A DNA stretch of 64,000 nucleotides from the NCBI GenBank assembly GCA_963971405.1, contig OZ020488.1, forward strand, positions 11,411,261 through 11,475,260. The letters run 5' to 3'. The stretch's first letter is position 1; every line of letters begins with the position of its first letter. Under the pieces are notes generated by a model. That model was not told where the DNA came from. It searched no databases and saw nothing but the letters and a program-made list of their open reading frames with translations. Positions 1 through 10,677 of this stretch are shown in pieces. The DNA comes from Psococerastis gibbosa (taxonomy: Eukaryota > Arthropoda > Insecta > Psocodea > Psocidae). The translations under genes were made by a program, and so were the position numbers.

Positions 1-170
1 AGTAACGCTACAAACTCCAACCTTACACTGTATTGTCATTATAGCTTGATCTTGAATGCCTGAAAATTTCAAAGCGCACGTTTAAACCTGTCAAGAGCTA
101 TAGCATCAGTCTCATTACTTTGTTTACAGACCTCTATGTAAATGTTACTAAATATTACTAACCTTTACTA
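1..170. other. Flanking sequence without a gene
   Basis: AT-rich sequence with short repeats of a TTACTAACC-like unit. No ORF or RNA gene is supported. It ends with the 8-bp CTTTACTA (163-170), the left target duplication of the adjoining MITE. Confidence 0.6.
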
Positions 171-435
171 CAAGCACGTAGCCAGGATTTTATTTCGGGA
201 GGGGCTAACTACCAGGGCGTTGGGGGGGGGGGGTATGGAATACCCCCAGTACAACGGCGGGTCAAGTCTTCCGTAATCTGCCTGCGGAAGTTTCTTGCAC
301 TATTGAATCTACTGTATATATACACTGGATCGAGCGAGAACAAATATAAATAAACTAAAAAATCATTTTCCCCCCTTTTTTTACATTTCGGGAGGGGCTT
401 CAGCCCCCAAAGCCCCCTCCCTGGCTACGTGCCTG
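171..435. mobile_element. hAT-like MITE, family CAAGG-CGTAGCCAGG
   Basis: A 265-bp non-autonomous element. The left end reads CAAGCACGTAGCCAGG and the right end is the reverse complement of CAGGCACGTAGCCAGG. It is flanked by a perfect 8-bp direct repeat CTTTACTA (163-170 and 436-443), the target-site length of hAT transposons. A G-run near 220-232 and C-rich sequence at the right end let the ends fold back. It has no coding capacity. Relatives lie at 38378, 55149 and 61592. Confidence 0.85.
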
Positions 436-443
436 CTTTACTA

Positions 444-1282
444 ACCTTTATTTACAAACCTTTACAAACCGTTATATATTAACTGTAGTATTGCAAAGAC
501 GCCGCGCCGGGGTGATCTAAATAAATGAATTTCTACTATTATTCACTTTCAAATTGTTTAAATATGTATTTTTCTTTCTATCATTATTATATCGTGATTC
601 CATTTACTATTCACTTTCAAATTGTTTTAATAATAAAATACATAATTTTTTTATCGCACAGATACGAACTTTGCTGTAGCTCCCCCCCCCCCCCCCCCCC
701 CATTTCGACAAGAGTTCTTATAGTGGGGGCGGGCTCTCCGCAATTAGTATTTCCAAGCCAGCGACATTGATGTCAATATTTCTCTCTCCTACTTGATTCG
801 CCGTCCATCCGTGCAGACACGAGTTTCTCATTGTACAGGGTAGATGGCCTATCATGCAGTCTTATTACATAAATACTGTAGCCTATTGTTTTAAATTTTG
901 TATCAATGAATCCATATTGTAAACTGTTATTTTTGGAGCATTATATTCTACTTTATATATATACTTAACTCAAATTTACTACCTAGCAAACCCATAGACA
1001 GGTGAGGGGGACCATTGAGCCCCCCCCCCCTCTCTCCTTGTAATGACTAGGCTAGATTTGTCACAATGTGTTAAAACGGCGAAGGCACTGATAATTACTA
1101 CCCAACCTCGTTACGAAGACATTTCTATAGCGGCAAAAATTATAGAATAATAGTTTTGAGTAAGAAATATATATTGCACTAATTCGGTCAAAATAGTGAA
1201 AAATTAAATTTAAAGAAATGCAGCTTAAGCTCAGCATAAAACACTGATTGACCTACGCTGGGAATTTAATAAATAAGTAAAT
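444..1282. other. Non-coding sequence with C-runs
   Basis: No gene seen. It holds a run of 20 C (682-701) and one of 11 C (1020-1030) in AT-rich sequence. The apparent short ORF here is low complexity and probably not coding. The C-runs resemble those in the MITEs nearby, so this may be decayed transposon sequence. Confidence 0.5.
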
Positions 1283-1504
1283 ATTGACTTTTTGCTGCAT
1301 TACTAAGCCAACCTTGCAGATTTAGGACTGTAGAGCCCTCTCCTGCACTTAACTAGGAAGGCCCGGGACCGCCTGCTTTAAATGCCCTCCGAGGCTCCGA
1401 AGCATGGCCAGAAAATGTAGTAAGTGTAGGAATCGAACCAACACCCTTTACAACCTTTCGGGTGTAAGTTAGATTCTGTATACCACTATTTTACATGTAC
1501 TGAC
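1283..1504 (-). repeat. SINE1 copy (tRNA-derived), minus strand
   Basis: Read on the minus strand it has a tRNA-like head with box A-like and box B-like (GGTTCGA type) blocks, a body containing GCTTCGGAG and CGGTCCCGGGCC, and a tail around TTGGCTTAGTAAT. It is a diverged copy; the head carries small insertions. The same family occurs at 21214, 23028, 38648, 50416, 50697 and 59122. Confidence 0.8.
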
Positions 1505-1561
1505 TAATTATTGACGTTACTGAAGAATACTTGTTATAGGAGGGCTAAGTACATTCCCCTT

Positions 1562-2134
1562 ATGGACTGTATCACGTCCTTGGCCCAGGCGCAGTACCAG
1601 AAGGAGCTGCGAAGCAGAGAACTTATGGGGCAGATTATCAAATCAGCTATTTGTTACAGTGAATAATACAGGCATCGCGGTGCATAAATAGTGTAAATAG
1701 AGTGTAATAGTGTACAATAACGTTATAGGGGGCATATTAGAATCCGCCCTTAGTTTACAACCTGATCTTCCATCATAATTCTCATCTTTGCTGTCTCTTA
1801 CAACATGACCTGCTCTCCGCCTAGTTGCTCGAGGTGTTTCAGCACTGATGTGTCACATATCTTGTCCGTGGATCGGCCGGCTACACCTGACTACACCGCA
1901 GTGTCGGTAATAGCTCAGATCATATTTAGCTCGTGATCCCGTCCGCGGCTCCTGGGTGGCCGGACCTACCTTCTGCACGAACCCTCCGACGATATCGACT
2001 TGGAATATCGCAAACGCGTGAAAATCCAGGCGAACTTTATGTTCTCTCGTCATTTAGCCTTCAACGAGGTTCTTTACCGCGTCGTTTGTCTAGACGGCAA
2101 CTTTCTGATGGTGATGAGACATTGTGGCTTGTGA
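1562..2134 (+). pseudogene. Unrecognised decayed coding stretch
   Basis: One reading frame looks protein-like in pieces. ATG at 1562 opens a 34-codon segment (MDCITSLAQAQYQKELRSRE at its start). In the same frame ATG 1805 runs to TGA at 1934 (43 codons), then the frame continues open to TGA at 2132-2134, with the acidic/basic stretch HEPSDDIDLEYRKRVKIQ. Between 1667 and 1804 the frame is full of stops. I do not recognise the protein. The N-terminal MD..A.Q.. pattern recalls retrotransposon gag starts, so a dead retroelement is possible; a small host gene with an intron is the alternative. Confidence 0.3.
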
Positions 2135-2904
2135 AAAGTGTAGATTTATAGGCTCGAAAGGCTGGAAGGCTCGAAAACTATGTGTACGCGGATTATTGAT
2201 GATTAAGTAAAGACTAATCAACCAAAAAGTTTCATTAACTTCATACGACAATATGATATTAATTTATGATACTGGTCATTACTGCAAACCAGTGGTTTGA
2301 AACCACTGTTCTCTAGGAGTCTAGGCTAATTTTGGCCCTCGTTTGGCGTCAAAAACAGCTGTCTTGTCTGCTTGTACATTTATTTTTATTAATGAAAAAA
2401 AAAAATTGCTAGTTAATTTGTATCCTCGTTGGGCTCTAGCAGGGGCATAAAGTTGGGGGGGGACATGGTCTAACTTGCCCCCCCCCCCCCAGCTCCTGAG
2501 ACGTGGTTCATACTTCATGGTCCCCTTTGCAGCAATATGAACATAAACATTCCTTTTTAGCTTTGTAAAATCTACAGCTATACTTTACAACTATTAAAAT
2601 GCGTAAAACCCTACTATTTTGCTCTTATATTTTCAATTTTTCCTTAAATACAGCCTGATGACGTCATAAAGTCTGCTTAGTTTTGCCCCGCGATCATTCT
2701 AAAACTTTACGTCTCTGGGCTCTAGAGTCTAGACCCTTTGGTTCTATTTGTTCAACACACAGTTTTAATGTTATTTCTACTGCTAAAGTTACCCCCAGTG
2801 CTGTGCCCAAAAACTTTTGAGTTGATTTGGCAATGATGAATCTGGAACCCAACGAACAATCCTTCTTAACACGCATTGGTTCGATATGCTAGCCTAAGCC
2901 AATC
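2135..2904. other. Non-coding sequence with G/C runs
   Basis: No gene seen. G-run at 2455-2461 and C-run at 2479-2490 are close together and could pair, like the ends of the short DNA transposons in this window. The sequence around 2590-2640 (AAAATGCGTAAAACCCTACTATTT) resembles part of the family G element at 55508. Confidence 0.45.
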
Positions 2905-3330
2905 ATCTTCTTCTTCTTCTTCGGGGTCTTGAACTTTTTCACGACGCTTCACCGTCAGCTAACTCCCAACTCGAGAAGAACGCTCTTTCTTCCAGCTGTT
3001 TAGTAGACGTTCCTACTGTCGTCTTCCCGTAGAGCTTGCTTTGTACATTTTGTTTGGCATGCTTACAACGTGTCCCAGCCAACGTTGTCTATGCTAGTCT
3101 ATGTCTGAGATAAAGGATAGTTTCCCGCATTCCTCGCTGGATCGTGAATGGGCTGCTTTATACAGGGTGGGGTACAGTAGCCCCATCACCGACCACTGCG
3201 TGTCTTCTCACGGCTTTCTTTCTGCACGGCTGGCACAATGGCTCCCGATGACTGCTGCGATATCCGTCTCTCTCGTGGCTGCACTCAGCTGATCACTCCA
3301 CTGATACCTCCCTCCCCATCGTCTTGTTAG
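2905..3330 (-). pseudogene. Two LINE 3'-terminal fragments, minus strand
   Basis: On the minus strand, 3330-3100 gives a frame containing QWSDQLSAATRETD and IGSHCASRAERK, and 3090-2990 gives RWLGHVVSMPNKMYKASSTG. Both resemble the region just after the reverse transcriptase domain of arthropod LINEs (the LGHV..RM motif and the WSDQL motif). No long ORF remains. The piece ends at a (GAA)n tract at 2908-2922 on the minus strand, the same kind of tail seen at 44085 and 48851. Confidence 0.6.
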
Positions 3331-5359
3331 AAACTCATTAGCACGTGCTTAATCCTGGATCAGTACCGTGTCAAGGAGAGCAAGGGTGGGCCGTGTGGGA
3401 GGCCAGACGGAGTCGTTACAACTTGCAAGATTATTAGAATGAAGACTGTTTACGAAGACCGCAGCCCCATGGAGATAGAGGAGAGTAAGAAGGTCTGTAA
3501 TTCACCTCATTGAAATGCCAGAAAACAAAGCATTGCTGAAAGTGTTTTACCATGAAGACGCCTGGACGAACGAGGAAGAGGTGGCTATGTAATATGACGA
3601 GGAAAAGAATCTCCAAGACATGGGGAGGTAACTAGGTAGGACCAAGCACTCTATCGTATCTACGAGGGCTTTCGCCCCTCACACAATAGATTGAGAAATG
3701 TGGTTCTTGCAGGCGCCTTCCACGAACCACTCACGGCATCTTCCATCTTCATAAGAATCCGGGGACATTTGCTTTCGTTCTGGACTTCTGCAGGAACCGT
3801 GCAAAGCTCACTATCCGCCGTCACATATTTACAACGAAAATACTGTCGGCAGATGGGATATGAAATAATGTGAAAATAATATAGCATGATCTGTCAGGGG
3901 CGCATCAGTCACGCGTCTAAAGACAATACGCCTCTTTGACAAACGCCGCCGCAGTCAGCGCACCAAACGGGGTTTCGCGCAAGTTTTAATAACTTTTTAA
4001 AGACAGGCGCCATCAACATGTTTATATACAGCTCTCTTGATGGACACGCGCCCATCAAAATAAAATAAAGACTGATATTCATTCAGATAGAGGAAACGAA
4101 GTAAGTAATACTGAGGTATCTTTTTGCGTTATATAAGGTAGGAATTTTTGCTTTTAAATTTTAAAATTAGGCGGCAGTTTCTGGTCGCCATGCAAAAATA
4201 CGGGATGGTTGCATCCCTGCCATCCTACTTCAGGCAGCTTCTGTAACTATCACGCATTCAAGCACACTGTGCAATTAGTGGGATACGAACATCATTACTA
4301 GAGTGGGCCCTGCAAAACGCGCCTTCTCCAGTTTTCCATTTTTTCGGATGGATCAAAAACTCGTTTCCCTGCCATCCAGTAATGTTTTGAATGCAACAGT
4401 CCCAGCCTCAATGGTTATTTGGTTGTAGTGTCACCCCATGGGCACCACCCATAGTTCACTTGGAGTTGGTATGTTCTGCAGGGAGAGGACACATGAAGAA
4501 GATGACTTTTCCACCTTCTGGCCTGCCCTAGACTGGGAGAAGCTGTGCCCCAGACTGATCTTTTGGACGCCAACGGCAAGGCCTTCCAGGCCGCAACGTT
4601 TGGGATCAACGTGTTCTATAAGCCCGGACACGGTTTTAATATTTTCTTTACACGGGATAGGATTCGATTTGCTGCAATGTGAGGGTTTTAGTGCGTACAG
4701 CTCTGGCAGAGGATTTGAATGGCATATTTAACTCAATTTCGATGAAAAATGAATAAGGCGCGTTTTAATATGGGACTGCTCAGCAGTCTAATGACACTTC
4801 GACTTGCTCTCACATTGTAGGATCGTGAATACCCAGTGATATAAACCCATGTCGGGTCGTCGCAGGGGCAGGCAGTCGCGACAATTTTATGACGTTCCGG
4901 CGGACGTGTAGGCCCCAGTTACACTATGTTACGGCCGCCTTAAGATAGCCCTGTTTTATGTCCGGAATCGCCTGGCACCATAATTTACAATACTACACTC
5001 TCCAGATTTATGCTTTGGTTTAAAAAAAAACCCTTCCGGTGTTTGCGGTATGTTGCAACAGGCTTAAATGGATGCACTTACATTTTGTAGCCATGTTATA
5101 CTGCTATAAAGCTTGTTGCACATAAATAATTTAAAATAGAATAGGTGAACTTGGTACAATTCTTAACTTGTAGGTGCCAGTGAAAGAAAATTCACTAGTG
5201 GAAAGAGCATACTTTGGTCCCCGAAACATCAAAACTGTCGTCATTTTAATGTGGTGTGACACTTTTAACTGCAATTGAGCAAGAAAGTAACAAGGATTTT
5301 GATTGTGAAGGCGAGCAGGCGATGGCAGTCCAACAAAAAATCTAGTTAATTATGCCTAT
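3331..5359. other. About 2 kb without supported features
   Basis: No gene, RNA gene or clear repeat was recognised. Several 60-100 codon open frames occur on both strands (for example 3660-3887 and 4415-4731) but they overlap each other, lack splice context and match nothing I know. A dispersed repeat fragment or unrecognised exon cannot be excluded. Confidence 0.5.
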
Positions 5360-5498
5360 GCCGCATATTTCACCGACGTCAATAGTTCACTATTGACATG
5401 TTTAACGTGGTAGCAGACATTAAAGACAGTGTAAAAATTGTCTGCTACCACGTCAAACACGTCAATAGTGAACTATTGACGCCGGTGGAATAAGCGCC
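5360..5498. mobile_element. Palindromic Harbinger-like MITE
   Basis: A 139-bp near-perfect palindrome. Left arm 5360-5423 contains ACGTCAATAGTTCACTATTG and ACGTGGTAGCAGACATT; the right arm is its inverse and ends in GGTGGAATAAGCGCC followed by TTA. The GGCGC-type terminus and AT-rich 3-bp target suggest a PIF/Harbinger-type MITE. The GTGGTAGCAGACATT core recurs in the element at 26828. Confidence 0.75.
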
Positions 5499-5799
5499 TT
5501 ATAACTGTTTGTATACATCCCGACCACGTTACGAAAATATACGTTAGCCTTACTTCTTGCTATGTAGAAAGGCGTATTCATCACATTCGGTTAGCAATCA
5601 TTACACAGTACATATACTATGTAGTATGTAGTTTAATTGCACACTTAATGACAATTAATAAATTGTTTATTATGCAATAGTTAATTTTATAGAGGGAGAG
5701 AATAAAAAAAACAATGCTATACTATATATTTAACAAAGGGTTAGTTAGAACCTAATAACAATCTAATCATCAGCCGGAATGTCATGAATACCTATGGTG
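5499..5799. other. Non-coding sequence
   Basis: AT-rich stretch with no supported gene or repeat. A short piece around 5730-5760 resembles sequence that also occurs beside SINE2 copies. Confidence 0.5.
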
Positions 5800-6090
5800 A
5801 CTCAAACCAGAGGCGGACGCAGTGACCGGCACTGCGGGCAATTGCCCCCCCCCCCCCCCTTTGGAAGGCAGTTATATTTTTTGCCTCTAAAATTCAAGTG
5901 TTAACTGCACTCAAAATGTGTAAACCCCCCCCCCCCCCATTCATGTCCTCCGAACCCTCAGGCTCATGCGCAAAGGACACTACGATCATTAATGTAATAG
6001 CTGCGTACATCCATGAGAACGGCTTTCCCCATTTTATACACTTTTATGAAAATGGGTGGAGAGGTGCCAAATTATACACCACCCCCTCCG

Positions 6091-6279
6091 TGTCATGTAC
6101 ATATTATTGTAAATAGCAGAAGATGTCACGCATCATACAAGTTCTGACAAGAGCAATCAGCCATGATTGCAATGGATAGAAAAGTAAACAATGACCACTT
6201 TCGGTGAGTTAATTTATATCGCGACTAATCCGAATAAATGACAGAAACATCCATAAACTACGATTGCAAATACATAACA
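6091..6279 (+). repeat. 5' LTR
   Basis: 189 bp, starting TGTCATGTAC and ending TACATAACA. By eye it matches the 3' LTR at every base. It should contain the promoter and polyadenylation signals. An ATG at 6238 lies inside it and opens the gag frame early, but that start would be within or upstream of the transcript leader. Confidence 0.95.
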
Positions 6280-6281
6280 TT

Positions 6282-6290
6282 TGGCGCAGT
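6282..6290 (+). promoter_or_regulatory. Primer-binding site
   Basis: TGGCGCAGT follows the 5' LTR after two bases. TGG is complementary to a tRNA CCA end, and the following bases match the 3' end described for tRNA-Ser primers of Drosophila Gypsy elements. Only about nine bases match; the rest becomes T-rich. Confidence 0.7.
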
Positions 6291-6366
6291 TTTTTCGAAT
6301 TTACGCAGTTTTTACCGTGAGTGCGCGTTAGTTTGTTCGTATTCAATATTCATCAACACACACGAG

Positions 6367-9300
6367 ATGGATCCCTTGGTAACACAGGCATTGAAGAAAA
6401 TGTCTGATGCTATTGCAGCACTTGCGGGAAAACAGCAACCCATGGCAGACGCTATCACCGCGCTGGCTACACAGCAAACACACGTCAAACCAAATCAGGG
6501 AAGTACACCAAGTTTACCTAAATTTAATGAAGGTGATAACTTCGGAAATTATTGTGCACAATTTGAAGGGCTTACTACGGCTTACAATTACAGTGCAGAT
6601 AAAACTAAAGCTGCATTTTTAGCACAACTACCGCCTAACATGTATCAGTTGGCTCAAAACCTACTTTTTCCTACTGACTTAGACAAGGCTACCTTTAAGC
6701 AGATTAAGGATAAATTGCTGGGACATTTAAAGCCGACACCATTACGCATACCCAGTAGGCATGCATTGTGTTCACGAAAACAACATGAAGGAGAGTCCAT
6801 CCCAGATTTTATGGCATCTTTAAGGGCTCTAGCGATCCCATGCGGTTATTCCAACACAGTTTTGGACGAAATCCTGAAAGATATTTTCGTAGCCGGCATA
6901 CGTAGTCGTTCAATTTTAGATCGCTTATTTGTTGAACCGGATACTTCTACACTAGATGAATTATACAAAGTGGCTATTTCTATTGAACGTGCAGAAGAAT
7001 CGGCAGCAAAATTATTGGCCCCAATGCCACCAATACAAAAGCTAAACAGGTATACAGATAAACCAAAAAGGGGTAAACAGGAAAACAACCCTAGTTACAA
7101 CCCTAAGCAGCAACAGACAGGGAAAAAGCCTATTTGTCTGGCCTGCGGCAAAGGAAATCACGTATATTCAGATTGTCGCAGCAAAGAAAAGCTAACGTGT
7201 AGTTTTTGCAGACGCCAGGGGCACGTAGAAAAGGTTTGCTTCCAAAAGAAGAAAACATCTAGCAATGTGCATAAAATATCTGATAAAGATGCACCCTGGT
7301 GTACTACAGTATTCCTACAAGGAAAACCAATTTCATTTGAATTGGACACAGGAACGCCCGTTACTTTCTTGTCCGAAAATGTATACAAAGCATTACCAAA
7401 ACCTCCAGGTTTGGAACCGTGTACAGAAGTCTTCAAACCATACTCTGATACAGAAAACGCCAAGGTTATTCATCCGTTGGGCTTGGTTAAAGTGTCAGTA
7501 ACTTACAACAGGCAAACACAGTTACTGCCTGCATTTGTGGTAAAAGGTAACAATGAACCACTCATGGGCCGAGGATGGCTAAAACAATTGGGAATTTATA
7601 ATTGTCCTAACGTAAACCATATTAATGAATACTATACATTAAGCACAGAATTCCCGGACGTCTTTAGTGACGGGATAGGGAAGACTGAAGAAACTGTATC
7701 GATTACTATGAAACAAGATGTGACACCAGTGTTTTGTAAACATCGTCCAGTACCTTACGCATTGAAAGATAGAATTGAAGCAGAATTAAATAAGCTAGTG
7801 CAAGACGGTATACTAGAACCGGTAGAATCGAGTACCTGGGCAACACCCATAGTGCCTATACAGAAAAAGGGCGCGATTCGCATTTGTGCTGATTATTCAA
7901 AAACGGTAAATCCAAATACAGTGATTCCAACGTACCCTATTCCCCGTGTGGAAGATTTACTCTCTACAGTAAAAAACGGGAAAATATTTAGCAAAATTGA
8001 CATCCGCAAAGCTTACCTCTGTCTACCAGTCGATGAAAGTACATCGGCTATACTTACAATAAATACACATAAAGGATTATTCAGGCCTAAGCGTCTCATG
8101 TTTGGCCTAGCAGCCGCTCCAGTATTGTGGACTAAATTTATAGAGAAAGTTACGCACGGACTTTCTAATTTGGCAGTATATTTTGACGATTTGTTGATTG
8201 CCGCTCCAGATAACAAAACCATGACAGAACGGTTACGCCTTCTACTAGAAAGACTTCAGTCGTACGGGTTAAAAATTAATGCAGACAAAAGCATATTTTA
8301 TAGTAAAACCGTACCCTATTTAGGATTTGAGGTCTCATCGGAAGGAATACGTCCACTACCGGAACGCCTAGCACCTATCAGGGCGTTACCCACACCGACG
8401 AACGTGTCAGCCCTACGTACATTTTTGGGGATGATTTCCTACTACTCCAAATTCTTTCCTAAGATGGCTACCATCGCCGCACCATTGTACGAGTTATTAC
8501 AGAAAAATAAAACGTTTTTATGGTCGGATGTTTGTTCAAAAGCTTTTAAAACATTAAAGGACGAGATTACGTCAGACAGAGTACTCGTACCTTACGATTT
8601 GAACCGGCCCGTCGTCCTAAGCACCGATGCTAGCCCTACAGGGGCTGGAGCAACCCTTAGCCATTTATTCGATGACGGATTGGAACGGCCTATTACATAC
8701 ATTCACAAAGCTTTTAATAAATCGCAAATGAACTATTCACAAATAGATAAAGAAGCTTATGCAATCAAGTGGGCAGTAGAGAAGCTGCATCCATACTTGA
8801 TAGGAAGACGGTTTACTCTTATCACGGATCACTTACCGCTTTTGTACATATTCGGGAAGCAACGAAAAAAGTTGCCACCATTGACAGCTACCCGATTGTT
8901 GCACTATGCACTTTTCTTACAAGAATTTAATTTTGAAATTAAATATAGGAAATCGGAAGAGCATGGAAATGCAGATTTCTTATCACGCCTTCCACAAACG
9001 TCACAAGATCTAAAACAGGAAGAACCAGATTATACTGACGAAATACACGTAAATAATATTACATTATTACCACTATCAGGAAAGGAATTAGCGAGAGAAA
9101 CAGCTCGTGACCCCTATGGCAGTGAACTTATACAGAAACTTCGCGAAGGAGTGAATATGGGAAGCCACGAAGGAATATATACCTTACAAAATGGTTGTGT
9201 ACTTAGAGGTCTTCGCACTTATATACCTCCAAAATTTCGCAAAAGTGTTTTAGCAGAACTACATGAGGGCCATCTGGGCATAGTTAAAATGAAGGCTCTG

Positions 9301-10401
9301 GCCCGCAGCCACGTATTCTGGCCAAGCGTAGATCATGACATAGAACGTTTGGGACGGGAGTGTTCTGCGTGCGTTCTGCATAAGGGCAAACCGCTATCTG
9401 CCAAGACTCATTACTGGGAATACCCTATGGCGCCTTGGGAGAGAATACACGCGGATTTCGCAACATACGGTAAATTGATATATCTTATTGTGGTTGACGC
9501 TCATTCAAAGTGGCCCGAAATTTACATCGTACCTGATATGAACTCTTCTACAGTTATCAAAATATTTGATCAACTATTTACGTCATATGGGTTTCCACGA
9601 ACTCTAGTTACAGACAACCAGTCTTCATTAGTTTCACGTGAACTCAATATTTACTTACAAAAGCACGGAATAAAACATTTAACAATACAACCATACCACG
9701 CTGCTACGAATGGTTTAGCTGAACGAATGGTATACTCAATGAAACAGTGCTTACGAATTTTACAATATGGTTCAGGTACACCTACTGCAAAACTTCAAAG
9801 TTTTCTACTATCATATCGTCGTGCTCCACACTCTACAACGGGTGCAAGTCCATCACTTCTGTTTATCAAACGTGAACTCAGAACAAACTTGTCCATTGGA
9901 CCCGAACTACCACCCAAGATTGAAGCTCGGAGAGAAGTCATGTTCGAAGATCCGGTGCTACAAGAAGGTGAATCTGTCGCTGTTCGCAGCTTCACTAACC
10001 CATTACATAAGTGGAAACAAGGTGTGGTGATCGCGCGTGACGGACAACTTCAGTATACAGTGATGGTTGATGGAGTGCTACACCGCAAGCATGTCGAACA
10101 TATCCGTCGTACAGGGGGAGGAAGTCTAATGACACCGCAACTACGTCAGCAAGTACCTATTCCTCTGACGCAGACACCACCTATACAATTAGACCGGCAA
10201 TCGCTGCCACCTGACGAGTCAACTCCTCACAGGGAACCAACGCCTCGTAGGGAACTCGAGACAACCCAGGTATCTCCACAGCGAGAAGTAGCGACGCCGT
10301 CGACGCCTCAAAGACCACCTCGTACGCCTGAGGATGACGACGTTCCACTCGCCATCCGGCGACCAAGGCGGGAGCGTCGACCATACCATCGCCTCGCCTA
10401 A
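6367..10401 (+). CDS. Gag-Pol polyprotein of Ty3/Gypsy retrotransposon
   Basis: A 1344-aa single-ORF polyprotein that would assemble particles, copy the element RNA and integrate the cDNA. I chose ATG 6367 (MDPLVTQ...) because the upstream ATG at 6238 is inside the LTR. Domains in order: gag, with two CX2CX4HX4C zinc knuckles at residues 257-270 and 278-291; aspartic protease DTG at 327-329; reverse transcriptase with YFDD at 605-608; RNase H with the STDAS block (Asp about 754) and a later TDH; integrase zinc site H966, H970, C999, C1002 and catalytic D1030, D1083, E1119 (35-residue D-E spacing); a proline/arginine-rich C-terminal tail. Gag and Pol are in one frame with no shift, and LTRs are short, as in the Mag clade; that clade name is inference. 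The stop codon directly adjoins the polypurine tract. Confidence 0.95.
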   Translation: MDPLVTQALKKMSDAIAALAGKQQPMADAITALATQQTHVKPNQGSTPSLPKFNEGDNFGNYCAQFEGLTTAYNYSADKTKAAFLAQLPPNMYQLAQNLLFPTDLDKATFKQIKDKLLGHLKPTPLRIPSRHALCSRKQHEGESIPDFMASLRALAIPCGYSNTVLDEILKDIFVAGIRSRSILDRLFVEPDTSTLDELYKVAISIERAEESAAKLLAPMPPIQKLNRYTDKPKRGKQENNPSYNPKQQQTGKKPICLACGKGNHVYSDCRSKEKLTCSFCRRQGHVEKVCFQKKKTSSNVHKISDKDAPWCTTVFLQGKPISFELDTGTPVTFLSENVYKALPKPPGLEPCTEVFKPYSDTENAKVIHPLGLVKVSVTYNRQTQLLPAFVVKGNNEPLMGRGWLKQLGIYNCPNVNHINEYYTLSTEFPDVFSDGIGKTEETVSITMKQDVTPVFCKHRPVPYALKDRIEAELNKLVQDGILEPVESSTWATPIVPIQKKGAIRICADYSKTVNPNTVIPTYPIPRVEDLLSTVKNGKIFSKIDIRKAYLCLPVDESTSAILTINTHKGLFRPKRLMFGLAAAPVLWTKFIEKVTHGLSNLAVYFDDLLIAAPDNKTMTERLRLLLERLQSYGLKINADKSIFYSKTVPYLGFEVSSEGIRPLPERLAPIRALPTPTNVSALRTFLGMISYYSKFFPKMATIAAPLYELLQKNKTFLWSDVCSKAFKTLKDEITSDRVLVPYDLNRPVVLSTDASPTGAGATLSHLFDDGLERPITYIHKAFNKSQMNYSQIDKEAYAIKWAVEKLHPYLIGRRFTLITDHLPLLYIFGKQRKKLPPLTATRLLHYALFLQEFNFEIKYRKSEEHGNADFLSRLPQTSQDLKQEEPDYTDEIHVNNITLLPLSGKELARETARDPYGSELIQKLREGVNMGSHEGIYTLQNGCVLRGLRTYIPPKFRKSVLAELHEGHLGIVKMKALARSHVFWPSVDHDIERLGRECSACVLHKGKPLSAKTHYWEYPMAPWERIHADFATYGKLIYLIVVDAHSKWPEIYIVPDMNSSTVIKIFDQLFTSYGFPRTLVTDNQSSLVSRELNIYLQKHGIKHLTIQPYHAATNGLAERMVYSMKQCLRILQYGSGTPTAKLQSFLLSYRRAPHSTTGASPSLLFIKRELRTNLSIGPELPPKIEARREVMFEDPVLQEGESVAVRSFTNPLHKWKQGVVIARDGQLQYTVMVDGVLHRKHVEHIRRTGGGSLMTPQLRQQVPIPLTQTPPIQLDRQSLPPDESTPHREPTPRRELETTQVSPQREVATPSTPQRPPRTPEDDDVPLAIRRPRRERRPYHRLA

Positions 10402-10412
10402 GAGGGGAGGGA
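10402..10412 (+). promoter_or_regulatory. Polypurine tract
   Basis: An uninterrupted purine run directly after the gag-pol stop codon and directly before the 3' LTR. This is the expected primer for plus-strand DNA synthesis. Confidence 0.85.
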
Positions 10413-10601
10413 TGTCATGTACATATTATTGTAAATAGCAGAAGATGTCACGCATCATACAAGTTCTGACAAGAGCAATCAGCCATGATTGCAATGGATA
10501 GAAAAGTAAACAATGACCACTTTCGGTGAGTTAATTTATATCGCGACTAATCCGAATAAATGACAGAAACATCCATAAACTACGATTGCAAATACATAAC
10601 A
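10413..10601 (+). repeat. 3' LTR
   Basis: 189 bp, apparently identical to the 5' LTR, followed by the CTCCG target duplication at 10602-10606. Confidence 0.95.
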
Positions 10602-10677
10602 CTCCGAAAACCGTTCGTTACGATACAGACAAGTGCCTCCCCCTTTTATGAGGTCTGGGACCGCCTGTGACTCAAAC

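Larger units (their letters stand above)
6091..10601 (+). mobile_element. Intact Ty3/Gypsy-type LTR retrotransposon
   Basis: A 4511-bp element bounded by 189-bp LTRs that I read as identical (6091-6279, 10413-10601), each TG...CA, with a 5-bp target duplication CTCCG (6086-6090, 10602-10606). A primer-binding site TGGCGCAGT (6282-6290) lies 2 nt after the 5' LTR; this start is the one described for tRNA-Ser-primed Gypsy elements. A purine tract 10402-10412 abuts the 3' LTR. One uninterrupted gag-pol ORF fills the centre and there is no env-like ORF. Identical LTRs and an open ORF imply recent insertion and possible competence. Confidence 0.95.
5808..10669. mobile_element. hAT-like MITE split by an LTR retrotransposon (family G)
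   Basis: The left part is 5808-6090 and the right part 10607-10669. Left terminus CAGAGGCGGACGC is matched by the inverse of the right terminus (CACAGGCGGTCCC) with three mismatches. An 8-bp direct repeat ACTCAAAC flanks the whole (5800-5807 and 10670-10677), as expected for hAT. The body has C-runs at 5846-5859 and 5926-5938 and resembles 55508-55990. Everything between the parts is the younger LTR element, so this is a nested insertion. Confidence 0.75.

Noticed and set aside
6238..6366. Earlier ATG of the retrotransposon ORF
   Set aside because: It lies inside the 5' LTR, before the primer-binding site; the first ATG after the LTR in frame is 6367 and gives a normal gag start.
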